From: Pantoea alfalfae
Lineage (GTDB): Bacteria; Pseudomonadota; Gammaproteobacteria; Enterobacterales; Enterobacteriaceae
Assembly (NCBI RefSeq): GCF_019880205.1
Contig: NZ_CP082292.1
Span: 2,914,001 to 2,978,000 of the forward strand
Direction of reading: 5' to 3'
Length of the DNA: 64,000 nucleotides
Under the pieces are notes generated by a model. That model was not told the origin of the DNA, did not search any database, and saw nothing but the letters and a program-made list of their open reading frames with translations. The number at the start of each line of letters is the position of its first letter. Position 1 is the stretch's first letter. The position numbers and the translations under genes are program-made. Shown here piece by piece: positions 19,988 to 30,300 of this stretch.

Positions 19988-21085
19988 TTATGGCGTGCTG
20001 AGGATCACTGGCGCATCCGGCAATCCCGTGAATTGTTTTACGATGTGGTGGAAATCGGCCGTCGGATCCAGATCGCGGAACAGTTCCGGATAGAGATCTT
20101 TTGCCAGAATTTCCATACCGATGATGTTGTATGGGTGATTATAGAAATGATGATAAACGCCATAGACCCGTTTCTGTTTCACCGGTTCGATCTGCTCCAG
20201 GCCGGTGCGACTCTGCAGGCGATTAAAAGTGGCGGTCACGTCGGTCTGACTGGCACCGTAACCAAACGGCAGCACGTTACTGTTCGGACGCTTCGAGCCG
20301 GTCATGATGTACACGTCCGGCTTCATGGCAATAATCTTCTCCAGCGACACAAAACCTGAACTGCCGGGCAGCAGCGCTGAGCCAATATTTTTCCCGCCGA
20401 CCGCTTCCACCAGCGCGCCCCAGCCGTTATGACCATGGGTAAAGCAGCAGTTATCGCTGTTACCGGCAATCGGTTCAATAAATACCGTCGGCTTGTGCGG
20501 CACCTGGGCAATCTTTTGCTGAATCATCTGCCAGCGCTGCTGATAAAAATCAGCGTAGGCTTTCGCTTCGGTTTCGCGATTCAGAACGGTACCCAACACT
20601 TTCACGCTCTTCAGGGTGTTCTCTTTAGGATGAAGCTCATCATCCAGAAACAGCACCGGAATATGCAGATTTTTCAGGGTCGCGAGCACGCCCGACTGCG
20701 CCAGTGCCGGTTTAGCGCGCAGCTGCGCAATCATCAGATCGGGTTGCTTCGCCAGCACGCTCTCCAGATTGACCTGCCCCTGATCGTTAAAGCCCATATC
20801 CACAATCGATGCCGCCTGCGGCCAGCGCTGCTTCAGCAGGTCCCAGGTCTGGGTATCCTGCTTTTTCGGCAGGTTGTTCCAGGCGACCACCCGTTGAAAC
20901 GGGTTCTGTCGATCCAGTAAGGCCAGCGTCATCACGTCGCGTCCATCCTGCAAAATCACATGCTGCGGCTCCTTTTGCAGCGTAATTTTCTGACCATCCA
21001 TGTCGGTCACCGTGACCGGATAGGTGGTCGCCGCGCAGGCGGTTGACAGTAACAGCGTGGTGGCAGCAACAATCCCGATTTTCAT
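19988..21085 (-). CDS. Periplasmic iron or siderophore ABC solute-binding protein
   Basis: TroA/FhuD-fold binding protein. It has a signal peptide ending near CAATTYPVTVTD, then the class III binding-protein pattern (DGRDVMTLALLD, NLESVLAKQPDLMIAQL, GSALLPGSSGFVSLEKIIAMKPDVYIMTG). 365 residues from the ATG at 21085, which follows AGGAGAAAA; longer forms lack a signal peptide. No permease or ATPase gene is adjacent, so it must share a transporter encoded elsewhere. A Fur-like site sits just upstream. Confidence 0.82.
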   Translation of the reverse strand: MKIGIVAATTLLLSTACAATTYPVTVTDMDGQKITLQKEPQHVILQDGRDVMTLALLDRQNPFQRVVAWNNLPKKQDTQTWDLLKQRWPQAASIVDMGFNDQGQVNLESVLAKQPDLMIAQLRAKPALAQSGVLATLKNLHIPVLFLDDELHPKENTLKSVKVLGTVLNRETEAKAYADFYQQRWQMIQQKIAQVPHKPTVFIEPIAGNSDNCCFTHGHNGWGALVEAVGGKNIGSALLPGSSGFVSLEKIIAMKPDVYIMTGSKRPNSNVLPFGYGASQTDVTATFNRLQSRTGLEQIEPVKQKRVYGVYHHFYNHPYNIIGMEILAKDLYPELFRDLDPTADFHHIVKQFTGLPDAPVILSTP

Positions 21086-21105
21086 TTTTCTCCTGTCCTT
21101 TAAAG

Positions 21106-21120
21106 GAATAATAATTATTC
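21106..21120. promoter_or_regulatory. Fur-like 7-1-7 palindrome
   Basis: GAATAAT-A-ATTATTC, a perfect 7-1-7 inverted repeat 20 bp upstream of the solute-binding protein start. It differs from the Fur core (TGATAAT-N-ATTATCA) at the two outer positions of each arm. The position fits iron repression of the gene. Confidence 0.6.
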
Positions 21121-21214
21121 GCGTTAACTCTACCATGTGAAAAAGTAACAAATGTAAATATTGCTGACGAGATGCGTCTGACGGAGAGGGTTTGCTGTGT
21201 GGCGGCAGGCTAAA

Positions 21215-21248
21215 ACAGGGAGGCGATACAGGGAGGCGATACAGGGAG
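21215..21248. repeat. Short tandem repeat
   Basis: Two exact copies of the 13-mer ACAGGGAGGCGAT plus eight bases of a third, in the gap between the solute-binding protein gene and sdaC. Confidence 0.8.
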
Positions 21249-21319
21249 AAAATGACGGGTAGCGGGCCGAACAGCAGACGCCTCTCAATACCGCTGAGAA
21301 GCGCCTGTTGAGTGATCGG

Positions 21320-22606
21320 TTACTTCACCAGCGAATAGAAAATCGCGGAGATAGCAATCAGACCTGTCAGCACCACAAACAGGTTACTGATTTTACCACT
21401 GTACCTGCGCATTGCCGGGACTTTCTGAATCGCATACATCGGCATCAGGAACAGGATCATCGCAATCACCGGCCCGCCCAGCGTCTCAATCATGCCGAGA
21501 ATATTCGGGTCCAGTGTTGCCACCAGCCAGGTGGTGAGCAACATAAAGAGTGACGTCAGGCGATTCAGTCTGGCGGGCGCGATGGTTTTACCGCGACTGC
21601 GCAGCGCCTTATTGACCATACCGTTAAACCCTTCACGCGCTCCCAGATAGTGGCCGAGGAACGATTTGGTGATCGCCACAATGGCAATCAGCGGCCCGAG
21701 CCAGGCAATCATCGGCACCTGAAAATGGTTCGCCAGATAGGAGAGAATGGTAATGTTTTGCGCCTTGGCGGCGTGCAGATCATCAGGCGACAGGCTCAGC
21801 ACGCAGCTGAATACAAAGAACATCACCGTTACCACCATCATCAGGTGTGAGCAGGCCAGAATGCGCGAGCATTTTTTCTCAGCGGCGTCGCCATACTCTT
21901 CGCGCTTTGCCAGTGCAAAGGAGGAGATGATCGGTGAGTGGTTAAACGAAAAGACCATAACCGGTATCGCCAGCCACAGCGTCATCCACAGGCTGCTGCC
22001 CGCAGGCTGAACGTTCAGGGTAGAGAGTGCAGCGCCATGCCAGTGCGGGATCAGATAGCAGGCCATCAGCATCAGCACCGCCACAAAGGGATAGACCAGC
22101 ACGCTCATCGCTTTAACGATCATCTTCTCGCCGAAGCGCACAATGGTCATCAGGCCGACAATCAGCAGCAGCGACAGCAGCACACGTGGCGGCGGCACCA
22201 GACCGAGTTGGTTCACCATCAGGCTCTCAACCGTGTTTGTAATCGCTACGCTGTACATCAGCAGAATCGGGTAGATGGCGAAGAAATAGAGCAGTGTAAT
22301 CAGCTTGCCCGCGCCGACGCCGAAATGCTCTTCGACCACTTCGGTAATATCACCCGCCGGATTTTTGCCGGAAAGGACAAAGCGTGTCAGGGCGCGGTGC
22401 GCGAAGAAGGTCAGCGGAAAGGCCAGCACCGCCATAATGATCAGTGGGATCAGCCCGCCGACACCGGCATTGATGGGCAGGAACAGCACACCGGCTCCAA
22501 TTGCGGTGCCGTATAAACCCAGCATCCACATCGTGTCGGTTTTACGCCATCCCGTATCGACGTCACTCTCAAGCGCGCCCAGCGTGCCAGTTTGCGTGGT
22601 TTTCAT
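21320..22606 (-). CDS. sdaC: Serine:H+ symporter SdaC
   Basis: Inner-membrane HAAAP-family transporter for L-serine. 428 residues, about 11 membrane spans. Close to E. coli SdaC over its length: WRKTDTMWMLGLYGTAIGAG, NTVESL, PVMVFSFNHSPIISSFA, SFLGHYLGAREGFNGMV and the C-terminus KVPAMRRYSGKISN. The first about 20 residues diverge, as usual. No sdaB dehydratase gene is adjacent, unlike E. coli, so it is a stand-alone gene here. Confidence 0.93.
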   Translation of the reverse strand: MKTTQTGTLGALESDVDTGWRKTDTMWMLGLYGTAIGAGVLFLPINAGVGGLIPLIIMAVLAFPLTFFAHRALTRFVLSGKNPAGDITEVVEEHFGVGAGKLITLLYFFAIYPILLMYSVAITNTVESLMVNQLGLVPPPRVLLSLLLIVGLMTIVRFGEKMIVKAMSVLVYPFVAVLMLMACYLIPHWHGAALSTLNVQPAGSSLWMTLWLAIPVMVFSFNHSPIISSFALAKREEYGDAAEKKCSRILACSHLMMVVTVMFFVFSCVLSLSPDDLHAAKAQNITILSYLANHFQVPMIAWLGPLIAIVAITKSFLGHYLGAREGFNGMVNKALRSRGKTIAPARLNRLTSLFMLLTTWLVATLDPNILGMIETLGGPVIAMILFLMPMYAIQKVPAMRRYSGKISNLFVVLTGLIAISAIFYSLVK

Positions 22607-22969
22607 CAGATAGTCCGTGTTAAAAGCCGCCAGTAACCTGAGCCGTCAGGCAGATAAACGTATGCCCCGCTCAGCCTCAGCTGCAGACGGATCGGTGAAG
22701 CGTAAAAGTGATCCACCCGCGCATAGGTAATCGATTGCGTGCGCCACTTTTTACACTACCTGACGATAAAAGTTCAAGCCGCGAAGATAAACACGCATGG
22801 ATTGCTGAAAAAACCGTCAGGTTGTGCAAAGTGACTGCGCGGCGATCATGCCATTTTTGCGCCCGTTTTACTGCCCCTGAAAAGGTGATCCCTGTAACGA
22901 TTAAGCGTAACGGACTACGCTTTAACTGACGCTGTCGCGATTATGCCGACAGGTACACAGGAGAAAAGA
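22607..22969. other. Divergent intergenic region
   Basis: 363 bp between sdaC and the divergent GGCT-like gene. It should contain both promoters. I see no gene, RNA or clear operator. Confidence 0.6.
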
Positions 22970-23560
22970 ATGAAAATTGCCTGTCTGGGATGGGGATCGT
23001 TAATCTGGAAACCTGGCGCACTGCCGGTGGCCAGTCAGTGGCATCATGATGGACCTGCCGTACCAATTGAGTTTGTGCGCATCGCTGACGGCGGGGAACT
23101 ATCAACGGCGATCTGTCTCAACGCCCGCCCGGTGCCGGTGTTCTGGGCCTGGCTGAACACCGCTTCTCTGGAGAGCGCCTGCCGCGCGTTGCGCATTCGG
23201 GAAGGGATACCGGACAGCCGCGTTGATGGCGTCGGCATGATGACGGTGACAGAAAGCTCAGCCGGACCGCTGGCAACGTGGGCGCAGGCCAAAGGCATTG
23301 AAGGTCTGATCTGGACCGATCTGCCTGCCCGCATGGCGCGTGTCGAAGGCCTGACCCCCACACTGGATGACGCGCGACATTACCTGCAGAATCTTACCGG
23401 CGAAACACGTGAGCACGCGTTTCACTACATTGAACAGGTTCCGGCGCAAATCGATACCGCTTACCGGCGCGCACTGGCTGATCTTACCGGCTGGCAACCG
23501 GATGCGTTGCCCGTCAACACCGCCACAGCTCAGATGCCGTCCCCCAGCCCGCCGGTCTGA
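22970..23560 (+). CDS. Gamma-glutamylcyclotransferase-like fold protein
   Basis: 196 residues beginning MKIACLGWGSLIWKPG; the GWGSLIW loop resembles the YGSL substrate loop of GGCT/AIG2 proteins. The centre carries a conserved-looking WTDLPARM and an acidic EGLTPTLDDA stretch. The ATG at 22970 follows CAGGAGAAAAGA; an open frame from 22943 lacks homology. Soluble, no signal peptide. The enzymatic role is a guess from the fold motif alone. Confidence 0.6.
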   Translation: MKIACLGWGSLIWKPGALPVASQWHHDGPAVPIEFVRIADGGELSTAICLNARPVPVFWAWLNTASLESACRALRIREGIPDSRVDGVGMMTVTESSAGPLATWAQAKGIEGLIWTDLPARMARVEGLTPTLDDARHYLQNLTGETREHAFHYIEQVPAQIDTAYRRALADLTGWQPDALPVNTATAQMPSPSPPV

Positions 23561-23710
23561 AAGCGCCCCGCCTTCAGCACCGCTCTGCTTACTCTTCAAA
23601 GGATTACTACACTTCAGGCAGGTTTCGATTTCAGATTCCCTGAGTCTTCCTCGCAGGTAGCCATACCTTCTGGTCTGGCTGCCCTTTCCTCGTCAGTAGG
23701 AGATCAACAG

Positions 23711-24904
23711 ATGAAAGCATTAACGTATCATGGCCCCCATAAAGTCAGCGTGGATAATGTGCCCGACCCGGGTCTGGAAGCGGCCGATGACATTATCCTG
23801 CGCGTGACCGCCACCGCCATTTGCGGTTCAGACCTGCACTTATACCGCGGCAAAATTCCCGGCACCGGGCATGGCGATATTTTTGGTCATGAGTTTATGG
23901 GCGAAGTGGTTGAGGCGGGCAGCGCAGTGACTGCCGTCGCCAAAGGCGATCGGGTAGTCATTCCGTTTGTGATCGCCTGTGGCGACTGCTTTTTCTGCCT
24001 GATGAGCCAGTATGCCGCCTGTGAAAATACAAACAGCGGACGGGGCGCTATTCTGAACCGCAAGAACATCACGCCGCCCGCGGCGCTGTTTGGTTTCAGC
24101 AAGCTCTATGGCGGTGTGCCCGGCGGACAGGCGGAGTATGTCAGGGTGCCGAAAGCCAATACCGGCCCGTTTAAAGTGCCGTCGGTACTGTCAGATGAGA
24201 AAGTGCTGTTCCTGTCGGACATTCTGCCCACCGCGTGGCAGGCGGTCAAAAATGCCGAAGTTAAACCCGGCTCCAGCCTGGCGATTTTCGGTGCCGGACC
24301 GGTTGGCCTGCTCAGTGCCGCCTGCGCCCGGCAGCAGGGCGCCGAGCAGATCTACATGATTGACCACAACAACTACCGCTTAAACTTTGCCCGCGATCGC
24401 TACGGCGTCATCCCGATTAACTTCGATGAGATCGATGACCCGGCTGGCTGGATTATCGAGCACAGCACCGGCAATCGCGGTGTGGATGCCGTGATCGATG
24501 CCGTCGGGTTCGAGGCGAAAGGGAGCCTGACTGAAACCGTGCTCACCAATCTCAAGCTGGAAGGCAGCAGTGGTAAAGCGTTGCGTCAGTGTATTGCTGC
24601 GGTGCGGCGTGGCGGTATCGTCAGCGTACCAGGCGTCTACGCCGGATTCATTCATGGCTTCCTGTTTGGTGATGCCTTCGACAAAGGGCTGACCTTTAAA
24701 ATGGGACAGACGCATGTGCATGCTTATCTGCCGGATCTGCTGAAGCTGATTGAGCAGGGGCATCTGACGCCGGAAGAGATTGTAACCCATCATCTGCCGC
24801 TGGAAGATGCCGCACGCGGCTACGATATTTTTGCCAAACGCGAAGAGGAGTGCCGCAAGGTGATTCTGGTGCCAGGCATGGCAGCGACACAGGCCACAAT
24901 ATAA
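23711..24904 (+). CDS. Zinc-dependent alcohol dehydrogenase, formaldehyde-dehydrogenase-like
   Basis: Medium-chain dehydrogenase of 397 residues. Catalytic-zinc ligands are in TAICGSDLH and GHEFMGE; a structural zinc lobe has four cysteines ([15 protein letters not shown]). A Rossmann motif [11 protein letters not shown] precedes MIDHNNYRL. The length and the inserted loop after the zinc lobe resemble the glutathione-independent formaldehyde dehydrogenase branch. AGGAG lies before the ATG. Actual substrate unknown; probably monocistronic. Confidence 0.87.
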   Translation: MKALTYHGPHKVSVDNVPDPGLEAADDIILRVTATAICGSDLHLYRGKIPGTGHGDIFGHEFMGEVVEAGSAVTAVAKGDRVVIPFVIACGDCFFCLMSQYAACENTNSGRGAILNRKNITPPAALFGFSKLYGGVPGGQAEYVRVPKANTGPFKVPSVLSDEKVLFLSDILPTAWQAVKNAEVKPGSSLAIFGAGPVGLLSAACARQQGAEQIYMIDHNNYRLNFARDRYGVIPINFDEIDDPAGWIIEHSTGNRGVDAVIDAVGFEAKGSLTETVLTNLKLEGSSGKALRQCIAAVRRGGIVSVPGVYAGFIHGFLFGDAFDKGLTFKMGQTHVHAYLPDLLKLIEQGHLTPEEIVTHHLPLEDAARGYDIFAKREEECRKVILVPGMAATQATI

Positions 24905-24937
24905 TTTCACAACGGGTCTGTAACGCTCAACCCCTGG

Positions 24938-24962
24938 CTCCCCGGCTGTTTTACGCCGGGGC
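24938..24962 (+). terminator. Hairpin after the Zn-dehydrogenase
   Basis: Stem CCCCGGC / GCCGGGG with an eight-base loop, 35 bp past the stop and just before the convergent small gene. There is no T tract after it on the plus strand. Confidence 0.45.
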
Positions 24963-24969
24963 TCTCGTC

Positions 24970-25176
24970 TCAGAACGGCTTGCGTTGCAGGCTGCTTCGC
25001 CACTCCCGCCTCTCCAGCAGATGTTCATCCGGCGAGTCCGCCGTATCCACCTGACTCCCCTGTTCCAGCAGTCGCGCACTGCGTGAATGAGGATGACTTT
25101 CGCTGATCACCTGTTGTGAAAATGCACCAAATGACAACAGTAAAAACAGTAATGCACTGGCCGCCCTCACTTTCAT
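24970..25176 (-). CDS. Small secreted hypothetical protein
   Basis: 68 residues from the ATG at 25176 (AGAGG upstream; a GTG two codons earlier is possible). An N-terminal signal MKVRAASALLFLLLSFGAFS is followed by a polar, charged mature part (HPHSRSARLLEQG, then ERREWRSSLQRKPF). It has no cysteine, so it is not a lipoprotein. I recognise no family; the signal peptide and ribosome site support a real gene. Confidence 0.55.
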   Translation of the reverse strand: MKVRAASALLFLLLSFGAFSQQVISESHPHSRSARLLEQGSQVDTADSPDEHLLERREWRSSLQRKPF

Positions 25177-25364
25177 ACGCACACCTCTTTAGTAACGGTG
25201 TCGCTATGCTGCCCGAAGGGTTTTCATTTTCTGTCAGTAACAGGCAAAGTTATGTGTTAAGCGGGAACAAGCTGCGACGGGTTTAACCGCGGTTCAGGAT
25301 AGCCAGTCAGCCCGGCATCATAAGTTTTCCGGAATACCGTCCGTATTCTTTGAGGAGAATGTTG

Positions 25365-26117
25365 TTGAACATCAATCAGTTTGATCAGCCGGTCGGTGAG
25401 GCCCTGCCCGACTGGCAACCGGTCACAAGGCCCCCCTGTATGCCACTCACGGGTCAGTACTGCCTTCTCCTGCCGCTGAGCATCGATCATGCAGAACCGC
25501 TATTGCAGGCATTTATGCTGGCACCGGATGATCGCGACTGGACCTGGCTGAGCGCGAAGCGGCCCGCCTCCCTGCCGCAGATGCAGCAATGGATTGCAGA
25601 TAAAGTGGCGGATAAGGCCCTGGTGCCCTTCACGGTCTGCTCGCCAAATCAGCAGCCCTGTGGGGTGGTCTGCTTCGCCAGCATTGAGCCGGGACATGGC
25701 ACGCTTGAAATCGGTCACGTCACCTGGTCGCCGCTGATGCAGCGCAGTGTCATCGGCAGCGAGGCGATTTATCTGCTGCTGCAACAGGCTTTCTCGCGCG
25801 GCTATCGGCGGGTAGCATGGCGCTGTGATTCGACCAACATCGCATCACGACGCGCAGCAGAACGGCTGGGGTTCCGCTTTGAGGGCCGTTTTCGTCAGGT
25901 GATAACGCGTAAACAGCGTAATCGCGATACCGACTGGCTATCAATTATTGACCGTGAATGGCCGGATGTTCAGCGCGCCCTGTGTGCCTGGCTGAGTGCG
26001 GATAATTTCGCTGCCGGGGGACAGCAAAAGCGCCCGCTCAGCGCCTGCTTCGCCGACGTTAACCCGGCGGATGCAAACGCGACAAGTTCTGAGCGCGGAG
26101 CGGATACGGGCGATTAA
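25365..26117 (+). CDS. GNAT acetyltransferase, RimJ/RimL type
   Basis: 250-residue acyltransferase with the RimJ-like order: WTWLSAKRP near residue 60, a central beta sheet, an acetyl-CoA region GSEAIYLLLQQAFSRGYRRV and the RRAAERLGFRFEGRFRQ motif. The TTG at 25365 is preferred because GAGGAG lies 8 bp upstream; an ATG at 25359 is too close to that site. The last about 40 residues are low complexity. The stop shares bases with the convergent DUF421 gene. Confidence 0.8.
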   Translation: MNINQFDQPVGEALPDWQPVTRPPCMPLTGQYCLLLPLSIDHAEPLLQAFMLAPDDRDWTWLSAKRPASLPQMQQWIADKVADKALVPFTVCSPNQQPCGVVCFASIEPGHGTLEIGHVTWSPLMQRSVIGSEAIYLLLQQAFSRGYRRVAWRCDSTNIASRRAAERLGFRFEGRFRQVITRKQRNRDTDWLSIIDREWPDVQRALCAWLSADNFAAGGQQKRPLSACFADVNPADANATSSERGADTGD

Positions 26118-26806
26118 TGCAGCCGACGCACGGTCAGTGCTGCAGACCAGCGCTGTCGCTGACAGCGCGGGCAGACTGCCTGCTGCTCAGCCTTAATGAT
26201 CTGCGTCTGGCCGCAATGGGTGCAGGCATAGAGCGTGCTGATCGGTACAGTGCTGTAATCCTGCCGGTGCTCTGGGGGCAGTACGCTTAACCCGGCGCGC
26301 ATCTCATCGTCATCGTAGAAATAGAGGCTGAGCTGACCATCGACCTCCACCAGCGCCAGCCTGATCTGCCCCAGATGTTCCACACCGCTCTGCCGCAACT
26401 CCATAAAGAACTCATCTTCAGAAATATTCAGCCGATCCAGGCTCTCCAGCACATACAATCCGTCTTTAATCAGGGTAATGACGTCGCCCTGAATCAGCCG
26501 CGAAAAGCGTGGGCTGTGTGACGTCAGCCAGGTGGTGAAGCGGTAGAGCGTCAGCAGGACCACAAACACCATAATGACCGGCAGCACCGGCACATCATCA
26601 TAAAAAGTGACGTCACCGGACGCGGAACCCAGCGTCAGGATCACCACCAGTTCGAACAGCGACAGCTGACGCACGCCGCGTCGTCCTGAGACTTTCAGAA
26701 ACGTAAAAACCACCAGATAAGCGATCAGGACCCGCGCCACCACCTCAAACAAAAAGGTGGCCGGTTGGTCGTTAAGTAAGAAACGGTGCCAGTCGAATGA
26801 GAACAT
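26114..26806 (-). CDS. DUF421/YetF-family membrane protein with zinc ribbon
   Basis: 230 residues. Three N-terminal membrane helices (about residues 18-85) are followed by the soluble DUF421 domain (LIKDGLYVLESLDRLNISEDEFFMELRQSG). It ends with an added CxxC pair (CTHCGQ and CPRCQR), a likely zinc ribbon. Family function is unknown. Its stop codon overlaps the convergent GNAT stop by 4 bp, leaving no room for a terminator between them. Confidence 0.85.
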   Translation of the reverse strand: MFSFDWHRFLLNDQPATFLFEVVARVLIAYLVVFTFLKVSGRRGVRQLSLFELVVILTLGSASGDVTFYDDVPVLPVIMVFVVLLTLYRFTTWLTSHSPRFSRLIQGDVITLIKDGLYVLESLDRLNISEDEFFMELRQSGVEHLGQIRLALVEVDGQLSLYFYDDDEMRAGLSVLPPEHRQDYSTVPISTLYACTHCGQTQIIKAEQQAVCPRCQRQRWSAALTVRRLH

Positions 26807-27385
26807 AGTCGGTTAAACATCCTGTTTTAAGCGGCGCGCCGCTTAACCAGCCGCCCGTTAATAGCCCGCAGATTCAGGCCAGCAATAAGTAAATCTTGTC
26901 GCCAGTCCGTTAAAAGGCAAGCGAAGCAGTAACGCTAAAACAGGTAAGTCTGTCTGCTCTGCATGTTGAGGAAAAGGTTAACAAAGCTGAAAATAGTGTT
27001 GACTCTCTTCACGCCTCGCTTATCAATCCGACAGCATAAACAAAAGTTAAAAATTCCTGTTTCTGAATGGATGACTTTTGCCGCTGCGCTTTTTTCTTTT
27101 CACTTCAATAAGTTGCGAATAACCCCTCCCTGCCTATACTTTCCAGTAAGGCTTCCGCAAAATTCGTTAACATTCAGAGAAGCCACTCTTTTTCCTGCCG
27201 ATAGCGCCGCACGTTTAGTTCTGCTATCTCACGCATCCAAACCGTCACAGGCTCTGTTGCCTGCAATTTAGCGTCTGTGACTTATGGCAAGGATCGCCAG
27301 TCTGCTTTGCATACCTGTAACGCCCTGACCCGTTTCGCGACGGCTCGTCAGCGGGAAGCGTGTTGCTTTTTTTTCGGGAGATGCC
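26807..27385. other. AT-rich upstream region of the large fusion gene
   Basis: 579 bp with no supported gene. The central part (about 26960-27200) is clearly richer in A and T than its surroundings and probably holds the promoter of the 1253-codon gene. A 102-codon frame at 26963-27271 has a biased, non-protein-like composition and no good ribosome site. Confidence 0.6.
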
Positions 27386-30300
27386 ATGACGCCCTTTTCC
27401 AGTTTCTGGCAGGCCGGCTACGAAGGTGCTGATCATATTAATCCGGCTGGTGTTGCGCTGTCGATGAACGATCTGAACCAGCATCAGGCGCGCGCGGCAG
27501 AGGATTATGCCGCGCTGGGGCCCTTTGCCATTCGCACGGTGCGCGAAAGCGTCGGCTGGCGGCTATGTGAACGCGACGGCCGCTATGATTTCTCCACGGT
27601 CGCTGCACGGATTCAGGCAGCAGAGCAGCAGGGTATTCAGCTGAGCTGGACAATCTGCCACTACGGCTGGCCCGCGGGTGTCAGCCTGTTTGATCACGAC
27701 TTTGTCCCCCGTTTCGCTGCCTTCTGTGGCGCACTGGCCCGCTTCCTGGCGCCCTGGTATCAGCAGGCACCGATCTACTCCCCGATGAATGAGATCTCCT
27801 TTGTCAGCTGGGGCATCTCGGTCGGGCTGTTCGCCTGTGAGGCGATCCCGGAGCCGGCCCGGGCCGATGCCGTCAAGCAGCAACTGGTGCGCGCTACCCT
27901 GGCTGGCTGTGATGCGATCTGGCAGGCCGATCCGCGCGCCCGTGTGCTGCACTGCGATCCGCTGATCCATATCGCGCCCGATCCCGCCGATTCCGACAGC
28001 GACCGTCTGGCGCGTGAGATGTGTGATACCCAGTATCAGGCATGGGACATGCTCTGTGGCCGCCGTAACCCGGAACTGGGCGGCGCACCCCGCTATCTCG
28101 ATCTGATTGGCGTGAATTACTACCACGACAACCAGTGGGAACAGGGTTCAAACCGGCGACTTTACTGGCATCTGGGCGACCGCCGACGCCAGCCGCTGCA
28201 TCAGCTACTGCTGCAGGTCTGGCAGCGCTATCAGCGGCCGCTGCTGCTGGCGGAAACCAGCCATGTCGGCAGCGGACGCGGCGCCTGGATCCGTGAGATC
28301 GCCACACAGGTTGCACAGGCGCAGCTGGCGGGCGCGGACCTGCTCGGCATCTGCCTCTATCCGATTCTTGATCGTCCCTTGTGGGAAGAGACCACCTTCT
28401 GGACCCGCAGCGGCCTGTGGGATCTTGACCTACTCGGCACCGATCCTTACGCCCGCCAGTTACAGCAGCCCTATGCTGACGCCTTGCGCCAGGCGCAGCG
28501 CTTTTTGCAGCACATCCAGTTCCCCTTACATCCCAGCCAGGAGCACACCATGAAACCACCTGTTCTTATCGTTTTCAGCCATTTACGCTGGGGTTTTGTT
28601 TTTCAGCGTCCGCAGCAGCTACTGACACGACTGGCACAGCACTATCGCGTGCTGTTTGTCGAGGAGCCGGTCTGGCAGGCGGGGCCACCAGGTCTGCATC
28701 AGAGTACGCCTGCCGCCAACATCACGGTGATTCAGCCGCACACCGACAGCGACGCGCCCGGCTTTCACGACAGCCAGATCGCCCCACTGCTGCTGCTGCT
28801 GACGCCGCTGCTGGAGGAGGACGAACAGCCTCTGATTTGGTTCTATACGCCAATGGCACTGCCGCTGCTGACGCCGTTTGATCCGGCACTGGTGATTTAC
28901 GACTGTATGGATGAGCTTTCAGCCTTCCAGAATGCGCCACGCCAGCTGCAGCAGCGCGAATCTGCGCTGATGACCCGCGCCGATCTGGTCTTTACCGGCG
29001 GCTCCAGCCTCTATGAAGCGAAGCGTGACAAACACGCTCAGGTTTACTGCTTCCCCAGCAGTGTTGATGCCATTCATTTTGAACAGGCGCGCGATCGCAC
29101 GAATCGTCATCCGTTACAGGATGCCATTCCGTCGCAGCGTCTGGGTTATTACGGCGTGCTGGATGAGCGTATCGACCTGCCGCTGATAGCCGCGCTGGCA
29201 GACAGCCATCCCGAATGGCAGATCATTATGGTCGGACCGGTGGTGAAAATTGATCCTGCCAGCCTGCCGCAGCGCGACAATATTCACTGGCTCGGTCAGC
29301 AGCCCTATCAGGCTCTGCCACAGTTTCTGGCGGGCTGGGATGTCTGTCTGATGCCATTTGCCATTAATGCTTCGACCCGCTACATCTCCCCGACCAAGGT
29401 GCTGGAGTATATGGCGGCGCAGCTGCCGATTGTCAGTACTGCCATTGTCGATGTGGCGCGCCACTACGCTGAGGAAGTGGCGGTAGCAGAGACGCACGCG
29501 GAATTTATTGCCGCCTGTGAACAGGCAATGGCGATCGGTGCCGCAGAACGGCTGGCGCTGGCGGGACGGATGCAGGCCAAAGTGGATGTTACTTCCTGGG
29601 ATCGCACCGCAGAGCAGATACATGGCCTGATCCAGCAGGCGCTGACGCAGCGTCAGCCCGCACTGAAGTCTGCCAGTCAGGCCCGCGCGCAGGCTGATGT
29701 CATGCCACTCACACCAGCGATGCTGGAGAGCGATGCGGTGCCCTGCCTGATTATTGGCGCCGGACCGACGGGTCTGAGCGCCGGGTATCACTATGGCGAA
29801 GGCGCGGTGCTGCTGGAGAAAAATAGCACGCCCGGCGGCTGGTGCCGATCGATTGACGATCAGGGGTTCACCTTCGACTATGCCGGTCACATCATGTTCT
29901 CGCAGGATCCCTACGTGTTGCAGCTCTATGAGCTGCTGCTGGGCGACAATCTGCACTGGCAGGCGCGCGAAGCCTGGGTTTACAGCGACGGTGTTTATAC
30001 CCGTTATCCCTTCCAGTCAGCGCTGCACGGCTTGCCGGTCGGGGTGGTAAAAGAGTGCGTGCTGGGCGCTATCGAAGCGCGTTACGGCGAAACCGCGGCG
30101 GCTGCCGTGCCACTGGATCGGGCGCGGGCGCGGCGGGATTGCTGTGCAGATGGCGCGATCCCCGATGAGGGTAGCAGTCTCGCTGCCGTGGAGGGCAAAG
30201 AGGATTTCCAGCATTTCATTATGCGCACCTGGGGTAAAGGCATCGCGCGTCACTTCGCCCTGCCCTATAACCAGAAACTGTGGAAAGTGCCGCTGACCGA

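Noticed and set aside
26963..27271. 102-codon plus-strand frame before the large fusion gene
   Set aside because: No ribosome site, biased composition and no recognisable feature; more likely promoter and leader DNA.
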